The position numbers and the translations under genes were made by a program. Below the pieces are notes generated by a model that did no database searches, had not been told where the DNA came from, and was given only the letters and a program-made list of their open reading frames with translations. From Streptomyces sp. Mut1 (GTDB lineage Bacteria; Actinomycetota; Actinomycetes; Streptomycetales; Streptomycetaceae), in contig NZ_CP120997.1 of assembly GCF_030719295.1 (NCBI RefSeq), forward strand, positions 4,413,501 to 4,477,500: a stretch of 64,000 nt of DNA, written 5' to 3'. Positions 8,413-16,307 of this stretch are shown one piece after another. Each line of letters opens with the position of its first letter. The first letter of the stretch is position 1.

Positions 8413-9094
8413 GGCGGGTCCAGCCTTCCAGTACGGGTATGAGCTTCCCGAACGCCTCGGTCAGCGCGGTCAGCGCGTCGCCGATGCGCCAGGCGTCGCG
8501 GTCGCGCGGGCCGACCGCGTTCGACACGGCCCTGATCTCCAGGACGGGCAGGTCCCGCAGCCCGGCTGCCTCCGCGACCCCGAAGCCCTCCATGGCCTCG
8601 GCGACGGCGCCGGGGTGCGCGGCGAGCAGGGCGGCGGCGCGGTCGGCGCTGCCGGTCACCGTGGAGACGGTGAGGACGTCGCCGGGCCGGGCGCCCGTCG
8701 CGGCGGCCGTCTCCCGTACCAGCGCGGGCGGCGGCACGAACCGGTCGCGGCCGAAGCCGAGCGCTGTCACCGGAAGGAAGCCGTCCGGGGTGTCCGCGCC
8801 CAGGTCGGCGGCCACGATCTCGCTCGCGACGACGAGGGAGCCGACCGGGGCGACGCCCGCGAAGCCGCCGCCGATGCCGGCCGAGACCACCAGGCCGTAG
8901 CCGCCCGCCGCCAGGGCGTACGCGGCCGAGGCCGCCGCCGCGGCGGGTCCCGCACCGCCCGCGAGGACGTCGAGCGGGCCCGCGCGGTGGATCTCCGCGC
9001 CCGGCACCCGGCGTACGGAGATCTCACCGGCCCCGCACGCACGCGTGACCGCGTCCCGTTCCACCGGGACAGCGGTCACGACAAGCACACGCAC
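8387..9094 (-). CDS. mqnB: futalosine hydrolase
   Basis: 235 residues. A nucleosidase of the MTAN/purine-nucleoside-phosphorylase fold that removes hypoxanthine from futalosine to give dehypoxanthinyl futalosine. Visible family features are the N-terminal RVLVVTAVPVERDAV, the glycine-rich VVSAGIGGGFAG, the AEAMEGFGVAEAA segment (catalytic/ribose-binding Glu) and EIRAVSNAVGPRDRDAW. It is co-transcribed with mqnD. Confidence 0.95.
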   Translation of the reverse strand: MRVLVVTAVPVERDAVTRACGAGEISVRRVPGAEIHRAGPLDVLAGGAGPAAAAASAAYALAAGGYGLVVSAGIGGGFAGVAPVGSLVVASEIVAADLGADTPDGFLPVTALGFGRDRFVPPPALVRETAAATGARPGDVLTVSTVTGSADRAAALLAAHPGAVAEAMEGFGVAEAAGLRDLPVLEIRAVSNAVGPRDRDAWRIGDALTALTEAFGKLIPVLEGWTRHDRDDTAG

Positions 9095-9163
9095 GAGGGC
9101 GGTCCTCCGAGGTCAGGAGGGGGCGGAGCAAGGGGGGGAGGGCGGGGCAGGGCGCAGGGGGCG

Positions 9164-9643
9164 TCAGTCGGTCTTCTTGAGCTCGAAGTGCCAGATGCCC
9201 AGCAGGTCCTTGCCCTTGGTCTCCACGATGCTGATCTGCGTCTTGTCCGTGGTCTCGCCGGTCTGGCTGGAGAAGAAGGCGCTGCCCGGGATGGACCGGT
9301 AGGTCTTCTTGTTCGGCTCCTGCTCGGCCTGCTGGCCGTTGACGAAGATCGTCCAGCCGTTGTCCGCGATGTCGGGGTCGACGCCGAAGCGGACCTTGTC
9401 GTCCATCGAGACCTTGACGGTCTTCTCCGCCTTCTTGTTCAGGCAGCTCTTGTACTCGGATTCCTTGAGGGCCTTGCCGTCGTTGTAGCAGGCGGCCTCG
9501 GCGCTCACCGAGTTGTCGCCGACCGTCACGGTGGCGAGCGGCGTCGGCTTGTCGCAGGCGGAGAGGACAAGGAGTCCCGCGGACACGGCACCAAGAGCGA
9601 CGCCGATTCGACGGCCCTTACCGGAGAAGAACGCAACGGTCAT
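9164..9643 (-). CDS. DUF2771-type lipoprotein
   Basis: 159 residues with a basic N-terminus, a hydrophobic helix and a lipobox LVLSAC ending at about residue 30, so lipid-anchored outside the membrane. The mature part has four Cys in total and ends GIWHFELKKTD. It fits the actinobacterial DUF2771 family found near mqnB; its role is unknown. It lies 69 bases upstream of the mqnB start on the same strand and may share its transcript. Confidence 0.8.
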   Translation of the reverse strand: MTVAFFSGKGRRIGVALGAVSAGLLVLSACDKPTPLATVTVGDNSVSAEAACYNDGKALKESEYKSCLNKKAEKTVKVSMDDKVRFGVDPDIADNGWTIFVNGQQAEQEPNKKTYRSIPGSAFFSSQTGETTDKTQISIVETKGKDLLGIWHFELKKTD

Positions 9644-9670
9644 GGGCCGAAGGCTATCGGTCGCCGCGGC

Positions 9671-11101
9671 TCACGCCACGCGGGGGTGCGGCGAGCCGCG
9701 CCGCGCGGCGCCCAGCAGCCCCCGTACGGACGTGGACGCGCCCAGTGCCAGGAGGCCCGCGGCAACCGACATGCCCAGTACTCCGTTGAGGGGGAGGGCG
9801 ATCCCGATCGCGCCGCCGGCGACCCAGGCCATCTGGAGCAGTGTCTCGGAGCGGGCGAACGCCGAGGTCCGTACCTCCTCCGGCACATCGCGCTGGATCA
9901 TCGCGTCCAGCGACAGCTTCGAAAGGGCCTGGGTGAGACCCGCCGTCGCGGCCAGCGCGGCGACCATGACCGTACTGAAGAAGACGGCCGCCAGGACCGC
10001 GACGCCCAGGGCCAGGCCCAGCACCGAGGCGATGATGATCTCGGGGCCGCGCGCCCTCAGCCAGGAGCCGACCGCCGTGCCCAGCGCGTTGCCCACGCCG
10101 GCCGCCACGCCGACGATGCCCAGCGAGATCGCGGCGCTCTGCCCGGCCAGCGGGTGCTCGCGCAGCAGGAACGCCAGGAAGAAGATCAGGAAGCCGGAGA
10201 GCGCGCGGTGCGAGGCGTTGGCCTGGAGCCCGTGCAGGACGGACGGGCCGACGGAGCGCAGCCCCGGGCGCCGCTCGCCGTTCTCCTTCCTCTTCCGCTC
10301 CCTGGACCCGGCCTGCCGGGAGGCGATCCGCAGCGGCTCCGGCCGGGGCGCGCCCTCGCTGTGCGGCGGCACCAGCTGCGCCTTGCGCTCGCCCTTGGCC
10401 GAGTCCACCTTCGGCGGAAGGGTGAACGCGAGGACCGTGCCGCCGACGAAGATCGCGCACGCCCCGTACAGCGGCCACGGCGGGCCGATGGTCTGGAGCC
10501 CCGCCCCGATCGGCGCGGCGGCCCCGGTGGCGAGCAGACCGGCGAGGGTCACCCGGGAGTTCGCCTTCACCAGCGAGAAACGCGGTGGCAGCAGCCGGGG
10601 TACGACGGCGCTGCGCACCACCCCGTACGCCTTCGAGCAGACCAGCACGCCGAGCGCCGCCGGGTACAGCTCCAGACCGCCGGTGGCGACCGCGCCCGAC
10701 ATGGTGAGCGCGAGCAGCGCGCGGGCCAGCATGGCACCGGCCATCGCGGCGCGGCGGCCGTGCGGCAGATGGTCCAGGAGCGGGCCGATGACCGGGGCGA
10801 GGAGGATGAACGGTGCCATCGTCACGGCCAGGTACAGCGCGACCCGGCCGCGCGCCTGGTCCGTCGGTACGGAGAAGAACACGGTCGACGCGAGCGCCAC
10901 GGTGATCATCACGTCGCCCGCGCCGTTCACCGCGTGCAACTCGATCAGCTTGCCGAGGCCGCTCTCGCCGGCGCCGTGCGCGTGCGTCGCCTTGCGGATG
11001 GAGCGGGCGGTTCCGGTGAACGGGGTCCTCAGGGCATGACCGATCGTCCGCCCCGTCCTGCGGAGCGCGCTGGGACCGTCGTGCGACCTGGCAGAAGCCA
11101 C
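9671..11101 (-). CDS. MFS transporter
   Basis: 476 residues, GTG start. About 12 hydrophobic segments in two halves, separated by a long basic central loop (GERKAQLV ... RERKRKENGERRPGL). A basic N-terminal extension of about 45 residues precedes the first helix. The substrate is not evident; it resembles actinobacterial exporters of unknown substrate. The ATG codon PFI/APVIGPLLDHLPHGRR motif is the typical loop 2-3 signature region. Confidence 0.8.
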   Translation of the reverse strand: MASARSHDGPSALRRTGRTIGHALRTPFTGTARSIRKATHAHGAGESGLGKLIELHAVNGAGDVMITVALASTVFFSVPTDQARGRVALYLAVTMAPFILLAPVIGPLLDHLPHGRRAAMAGAMLARALLALTMSGAVATGGLELYPAALGVLVCSKAYGVVRSAVVPRLLPPRFSLVKANSRVTLAGLLATGAAAPIGAGLQTIGPPWPLYGACAIFVGGTVLAFTLPPKVDSAKGERKAQLVPPHSEGAPRPEPLRIASRQAGSRERKRKENGERRPGLRSVGPSVLHGLQANASHRALSGFLIFFLAFLLREHPLAGQSAAISLGIVGVAAGVGNALGTAVGSWLRARGPEIIIASVLGLALGVAVLAAVFFSTVMVAALAATAGLTQALSKLSLDAMIQRDVPEEVRTSAFARSETLLQMAWVAGGAIGIALPLNGVLGMSVAAGLLALGASTSVRGLLGAARRGSPHPRVA

Positions 11102-11499
11102 TTGGTCATACTGCCCCAGTACCGGGCGATGCGAACCGGGATCGATGCGGGGCGCGGGCGGGACCGCCCCGTCGGGTCAGTGATCGACCAGGTGGCGGGG
11201 GGTGCGGAAGGTCCCGCCGGGGGCGGGACTCGGTGCCGGATACGGCGTCGTTCGGGACGGGCAGGTGGGCGGGGAGCGGCGGAGAGGGTAGCGTGCGTAG
11301 CGCGCCACCGGCGGTTGTTCTCGGCCGCGCGCCTCTCGGCGATCCCGCAGAATGGATTGCGGAAGGCGTGCCCGAGACTGGCCCAACGGGTGTGGACGTC
11401 GACGCGGCCCCCAGGTCCGCTCCGTCCGCGACCGTACGGCTGGAACCGATGGATGTGCTGGCGCGCTCGTGAGACTGGCGTAGGAGAGAAGCGAGACCT
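11102..11499. promoter_or_regulatory. divergent intergenic region
   Basis: 398 bases between the MFS gene and the DUF3027 gene. It must hold both promoters. A 79-codon plus-strand frame (GTG 11233 to 11472) is present but its third-position GC is well below that of the neighbours, so it is not called. No clear terminator or repeat seen. Confidence 0.4.
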
Positions 11500-12426
11500 G
11501 TGAGTGCTGCGACGACACGAGGCCGTACGGCCCGTACCGCCCGGACCCCTGCTCCCGACCGTTTGTGCGCCGAGGCGGTAGACCTCGCCCGCGCGGCGGC
11601 CGAGGAGGCCGCCGCGCCAGGGGTCGTGGGTGAGCATGTGGGCGTGGTCTCCGAGGGGGACCGGGTCGTCACGCACTACTTCGAGTGCGAGGACCCCGGT
11701 TACCGGGGCTGGCGCTGGGCCGTGACCGTCGCCCGTGCCTCCCGCGCGAAGAACGTCACGCTGGACGAGACGGTGCTGCTGCCGGGCGACGACGCGCTGC
11801 TCGCGCCGGAGTGGGTGCCGTGGAGCGAGCGGCTGCGGCCGGGCGACATGGGGCCGGGCGATCTGCTGCCCACCGAGGCGGACGATCTGCGTCTGGAGCC
11901 CGGGTACACCGGTGCGGACGAGCCGCCGCCGAATTCCGTGGTCACCGGCGAGATGGCCGACCTGGTCGACGTCGAGGACGCGGAGCTGACGACGCGCCCG
12001 GAGCCGCCGCGGCGCGGTTCCATCGCGGCGGTGGCGGAGGAACTGGGCGTACGGCGGGTGCGGGTGCTGTCCCGTTACGGGCTGCACGCGGCGGCCGACC
12101 GCTGGGACGAGGAGTTCGGCGCGAAGACGCCGATGGCGCAGGCGGCGCCGGCCTCGTGCGTGTCGTGCGCCTTCCTGATGCCGCTGGCGGGCTCGCTGCG
12201 GCAGGCGTTCGGGGTGTGCGCGAACGAGTTCGGGCCGGCGGACGGGCATGTGGTGTCGCTGGCGTACGGGTGCGGGGGGCACTCGGAGGCGGCGGTGATG
12301 CCGAAGCCGCCGAAGCCGGCGGCGCACGCGTTGGACACGATGCGGGTGGACGAGTATTCGCTCCGGGCGGAGGCCGAGGAGGCCGTGGAGGCCGAGGAGG
12401 CCTCGGAGGAGCTGGGCAAGGGGTAG
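11500..12426 (+). CDS. DUF3027 family protein
   Basis: 308 residues, GTG start after GGAGAGAAG. The DUF3027 body runs from about residue 22 to 285: a domain with ECEDPGYRGWRWAVTVARA, then a conserved helix-turn-helix-like stretch (GVRRVRVLSRYGLHAAADRW) and a Cys-rich part (SCVSCAF, GVCANEF, YGCGGHSEA) that may bind a metal. The C-terminus is a Glu-rich tail. The family is widespread in actinobacteria and without a proven function. Confidence 0.85.
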   Translation: MSAATTRGRTARTARTPAPDRLCAEAVDLARAAAEEAAAPGVVGEHVGVVSEGDRVVTHYFECEDPGYRGWRWAVTVARASRAKNVTLDETVLLPGDDALLAPEWVPWSERLRPGDMGPGDLLPTEADDLRLEPGYTGADEPPPNSVVTGEMADLVDVEDAELTTRPEPPRRGSIAAVAEELGVRRVRVLSRYGLHAAADRWDEEFGAKTPMAQAAPASCVSCAFLMPLAGSLRQAFGVCANEFGPADGHVVSLAYGCGGHSEAAVMPKPPKPAAHALDTMRVDEYSLRAEAEEAVEAEEASEELGKG

Positions 12427-12463
12427 CCGGGCCCGGGGCCCGGGGCGCCCGTGACCTCGGGTG

Positions 12464-12636
12464 CTCCGGCGTGCCGGTTCCGTCCTCAATCGCCGGACGG
12501 GCTTGGTTGTGGGCGCTGTGCTCCGGCGTGCCGGTTCCGTCCTCAATCGCCGGACGGGCTTGGTTGTGGGCGCTGTGCTCCGGCGTGCCGGTTCCGTCCT
12601 CAATCGCCGGACGGGCTTGGTGGGGCCGGCCGGTCT
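12464..12636. repeat. 57-bp unit repeated three times, containing the dispersed repeat in reverse orientation
   Basis: The string CTCCGGCGTGCCGGTTCCGT starts at 12464, 12521 and 12578, exactly 57 bases apart, and each unit contains CCGTCCTCAATCGCCGGACG. The units are practically identical, which points to recent expansion. It lies directly downstream of the DUF3027 stop. Confidence 0.85.
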
Positions 12637-12664
12637 CGATGAGTGCGGCCGGGTGCCGGTGAAA

Positions 12665-12800
12665 CCCCAACCCGTCCACCTCAGCCCGTCCAACCCAACC
12701 CGTTCACCCCAGCCCGTTCACCCCAGCCCGTCCATCCCAACCCGTTCACCCCAGCCCGTTCACCCCAGCCCGTCCATCCAGCCCGTCCACCTCAGCCCGT
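12665..12800. repeat. 14-bp minisatellite (CCCAGCCCGTTCAC-type)
   Basis: About nine units of CC(C/A)A(G/A)CCCGT(T/C)CA with period 14 (13 in the last unit) run directly into a dispersed-repeat copy whose first half (CAGCCCGTCC) matches the unit. The minisatellite therefore looks like slippage of the repeat's own edge. Confidence 0.8.
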
Positions 12801-12899
12801 CCGGCGTTTGAGGACGGAAGCCTCGGGCCGGGCCGGGTGGCTCGGTGTGGTCGGCTGCGCGTGGGAAACCCAGCCTGTCCGGCGTTTGAGGACGGAAGC
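12793..12899. repeat. two direct copies of the dispersed GTCCGGCGTTTGAGGACGGAAG repeat
   Basis: Copies at about 12793-12820 and 12871-12899 in forward orientation, opposite to the triplicated units just upstream. They end about 115 bases before the start of the sacsin-like gene. Confidence 0.8.
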
Positions 12900-13014
12900 G
12901 TTCGGGGCGGGGGCGCCGGACCGGGGTGGGCGTTGTAGCGGGGGCCGCGACCCGCACCCCCGCGCACCCGGTAGCTTCGGGCGCACACTGGAAGCCGGCA
13001 GAGGGAGTCAGCGC

Positions 13015-16000
13015 GTGGGCATCAATGCGACCGAGGGCGCCGACCCATTCGGCACCGCGCGGCTGCGGCGCGGGGTGCTCGACGCCTGGGGCGCCGGTCC
13101 CGCCCGCTTCCGGGAGGACGCCAACGCCGAGGAGGACCTCGCGCTCGGCGGCTACCGCGACCGCCTCGTCGTCGAGCTGGCCCAGAACGCCGCCGACGCC
13201 GCCGCCCGCGCCCAGGTCCCCGGCCGGCTCCGCCTCACCCTGCACCCGGCCGCCGACGGCACCCCCGCCGTGCTCGCCGCCGCGAACACCGGCGCACCGC
13301 TGGACGCGACCGGCGTCGAGTCGCTGTCGACGCTGCGGGCCTCCGCCAAGCGCGAGGGCCACGAGGGAGCCGTGGGCCGGTTCGGCGTCGGGTTCGCCGC
13401 CGTGCTCGCGGTGAGCGACGAGCCGGCGATCGTCGGCCGGCACGGCGGCGTGCGCTGGTCACTCGCCGAGGCCCGCGCGCTGGCCCGCGAGGCGGCCGTC
13501 GGCAGCCCCGGCCTGGGCGACGAGCTGCGCCGCCGCGACGGCCACGTACCGCTGCTGCGCCTCCCGCTGCCCGCCGAGGGCACCGCACCCGACGGCTACG
13601 ACACCGTGGTCGTCCTGCCCCTGCGCGACGGGGTCGCCGAGGACCTGGTGGGCCGGCTGCTGGCCGCCGTGGACGACGCGCTGCTGCTCACGCTGGCCGG
13701 GCTCGAAGAGGTCGTCGTGGAGACCCCGGAGACCGTACGGACGCTGCGCCGCTCCCAGCACGGCCCGTACACGCACATCGAGGACTCCGCGCACGGCACG
13801 AACCGCTGGCGCACCGCCGCCCACCACGGCCCCATCGAGCCGGCCCTGCTCGCCGGCCGTCCGCTGGAGGAACGGCTGCGCCCGCACTGGTCGGTGACCT
13901 GGGCCGTCCCGGTGGACGAGGCCGGCGCCCCGGTGCCTCCCCGTACCGCACCCGTGGTGCACGCGCCGACGCCCACCGACGAACCGCTCGGCCTGCCCGC
14001 GCTGCTCATCGCCTCGCTGCCGCTGGACACCACCCGCAGGCACCCCGCGCCGGGGCCGCTCACCGACTTCCTGGTGGAGCGCGCGGCCGACGCGTACGCG
14101 GAGCTGCTCGGCGCCTGGGAGCCGGTGTCCGTCGCGACGATCGCGCTGGTGCCGGGCCCGCTCGGGCAGGGCGGGCTGGACGCCGCGCTGCGCGGCGCGA
14201 TCCTGGAGCGGCTGCCACGCGTGGCGTTCCTGGAGCCGGCCGCCCCGCGCGACCCGGCCGCCGATGAGGACCGGTGGGACGGCTGGGACGGGGACGAGGC
14301 CGTCCGCAAGGACACCGTCGCGCTGCGGCCGGTCGAGGCCGAGGTGGTGGAGGGGGCCGGCGCGCGGACCGTCGCGGTCCTCGCCGAGGTGCTCCCCTGC
14401 CTGCTGCCCGCCGGTCTTGAGCGGCGTGTCGAGCTGCGGACGCTCGGCGTCGCCCGGGTCCCGCTGACCGAGGCGATCGACCGGCTGGCCGGTCTTGAGC
14501 GCGATCCGGCCTGGTGGCGGCGGCTGTACGACAGCCTGGCCGGGGTCGACCCGGACCGGCTGTCCGGGCTGCCCGTGCCGCTCGCCGGTACGGAGTCCGC
14601 CGGGCCCGACCCGGACGTCCCGGCCCTGCCGCGCACCACGATCGGCCCCCGGCAGGTCCTCCTCCCGCTCCCGGACGCGCTGACCGGACCGGTCCTGGAC
14701 CGGCTCGCCCGGCTCGGGCTGAAGGTCGCCCACCCGGACGCCGCGCACCCGCTCCTGGAGAAGCTGGGCGCCCTGCCCGCCACCCCGCGCGCCGTGCTGA
14801 CGACCCCGCAGGTGCGGGCCGCCGTCGCCGGTTCGCTGGACGCGGGCGAGATCTGGGACGAGGACGCGCTCGACGGCGACGAGCTGGCCGACACCGTGCT
14901 CACGCTGGTCCGGGACGCCGGTCTTGAGCCGGGCGACGAGCCCTGGCTCGGCGCGCTCGCGCTGACCGACGAGGACGGCGAACTCGCCCCGGCCGGTGAG
15001 CTGGTGCTGCCCGGCAGCGCGTTCGCCTCCGTCATGCGCGAAGGTGAACTCGCCCTGTGTGACACGGAGTTGGCGGACCGCTGGGGCGAGCAGCCGCTCA
15101 CCGCCTGCGGGGTGCTCGCCACCTTCGCCCTCGTACGCGCCACCGATGTCGTCCTGGACCCGGACGAACTGGAGCCGCGCGACGGCGACTTCGCCGAACC
15201 CGACGACGCCGGGCTGCTCGACGCCGTCGACGTGTGGTGCGAGGACATCCTCGACCAGCTGCCGGACAGTCCGGTGCCGCCGGTCGCCACGGAACTCGTC
15301 GCCGTCCGCGACCTCGACCTCGTGGACGACGACGCCTGGCCCCAGGCCCTCGCCCTCCTCGCCCGGCCCCCGCTGCGCGACGCCCTGACCCAGCCGGTGC
15401 GGGTGCTGCTCCCGGACGGCACCACGCAGTCCGTACGCCCGTACACCGCCTGGTGGCTGCGCGGCCACCCGGTGCTCGACGGCCGCCGCCCGGCAGGGCT
15501 GCGCGCCCACGGGGGCGACCCCCGGCTGGCCGGCCTGTACGACTCCGCCGACGCGACCGGCTTCGACGACGCCGAGGTGCTGCGCGCCCTCGGCGTACGG
15601 ACCTCGCTCGACGCCCTGCTGGACGAGCCGGGCGGCGCGGCCGAACTCCTCGGCCGGCTCGCCGACGAGGACCGCCCGGTCGGCTCCGTACAACTCCACG
15701 CCCTGTACACGGCGCTGGCCGCGCTCGACCCGGAACAGGTCACGCTCCCCGACGACCTGCGGGCGGTCGTGGACGGCGAGGTGCGGGTGGTCGACGCGGC
15801 GGACGCGGTCATCGCGGACGCGCCGGACCTGCTGCCGCTCACCGAGGGGCTGCCGCTGCTGCCCGTCGCCCCGGCGCACGCGGCGGAACTGGCCGAGCTG
15901 CTCCAGGTGCGGCGGCTCGGCGAGAGCGTCGAGGCCCGGGTCACCAGCGACGGCGAGGAGCACGAGGTCCCCGAGCCGGTCCGCGTCCTGCTGGGCGCCG

Positions 16001-16224
16001 GCACGCCGGACACGTACATCGAGCACGGCGAGCTGCGCGCGGGCGGCGTCGAGCTGGACTGGCGCCGCACCCCGGACGGGGTGGTGCACGCCTCGACACT
16101 GGAGGGCGTCGCGGCGGGCCTGGCCTGGGCGGCCGGCCAGTGGCCCCGCCGCTTCGAGGTCGCCGCCCTGCTGGAGGACCCCTCCCGCACGGCGGAGCTG
16201 GCCCGGGACCGCTGGTTCGACTGA
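13015..16224 (+). CDS. sacsin-like GHKL ATP-binding protein
   Basis: About 1069 residues from GTG 13015 (AGGGAG upstream). The first 200 residues form a GHKL/Hsp90-like ATP-binding domain of the sacsin N-terminal type: VELAQNAADAA is the N-box, AANTGAPLDATGVESLSTLR supplies the G1 region, and VGRFGVGFAAVLAVS is the G2 lid. The remaining 870 residues are acidic, Leu-rich and poorly conserved. Its role is unknown; a chaperone-like or conformational ATPase is the family guess. It faces DUF3027 across the repeat cluster. Confidence 0.8.
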   Translation: MGINATEGADPFGTARLRRGVLDAWGAGPARFREDANAEEDLALGGYRDRLVVELAQNAADAAARAQVPGRLRLTLHPAADGTPAVLAAANTGAPLDATGVESLSTLRASAKREGHEGAVGRFGVGFAAVLAVSDEPAIVGRHGGVRWSLAEARALAREAAVGSPGLGDELRRRDGHVPLLRLPLPAEGTAPDGYDTVVVLPLRDGVAEDLVGRLLAAVDDALLLTLAGLEEVVVETPETVRTLRRSQHGPYTHIEDSAHGTNRWRTAAHHGPIEPALLAGRPLEERLRPHWSVTWAVPVDEAGAPVPPRTAPVVHAPTPTDEPLGLPALLIASLPLDTTRRHPAPGPLTDFLVERAADAYAELLGAWEPVSVATIALVPGPLGQGGLDAALRGAILERLPRVAFLEPAAPRDPAADEDRWDGWDGDEAVRKDTVALRPVEAEVVEGAGARTVAVLAEVLPCLLPAGLERRVELRTLGVARVPLTEAIDRLAGLERDPAWWRRLYDSLAGVDPDRLSGLPVPLAGTESAGPDPDVPALPRTTIGPRQVLLPLPDALTGPVLDRLARLGLKVAHPDAAHPLLEKLGALPATPRAVLTTPQVRAAVAGSLDAGEIWDEDALDGDELADTVLTLVRDAGLEPGDEPWLGALALTDEDGELAPAGELVLPGSAFASVMREGELALCDTELADRWGEQPLTACGVLATFALVRATDVVLDPDELEPRDGDFAEPDDAGLLDAVDVWCEDILDQLPDSPVPPVATELVAVRDLDLVDDDAWPQALALLARPPLRDALTQPVRVLLPDGTTQSVRPYTAWWLRGHPVLDGRRPAGLRAHGGDPRLAGLYDSADATGFDDAEVLRALGVRTSLDALLDEPGGAAELLGRLADEDRPVGSVQLHALYTALAALDPEQVTLPDDLRAVVDGEVRVVDAADAVIADAPDLLPLTEGLPLLPVAPAHAAELAELLQVRRLGESVEARVTSDGEEHEVPEPVRVLLGAGTPDTYIEHGELRAGGVELDWRRTPDGVVHASTLEGVAAGLAWAAGQWPRRFEVAALLEDPSRTAELARDRWFD

Positions 16225-16307
16225 CGCGGCGCCGGGGACGGGCCCGTGGCCGCTGGTTCGGCTGACCGCCGCGCCGCAGACGGGCCCGCGCCGGGGACGG
16301 GGCGCCG

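Noticed and set aside
11233..11472. 79-codon frame before the DUF3027 gene
   Set aside because: No ribosome site, weaker third-position GC bias than its neighbours and no recognised similarity; left as part of the intergenic region.
7925..11503. 1192-codon plus-strand frame
   Set aside because: Runs antisense across mqnD, mqnB, the DUF2771 gene and the MFS gene; all of these have clear family matches.
12464..12636. Three 57-base units as a short CRISPR array
   Set aside because: The spacers are identical copies, so there is no spacer diversity.
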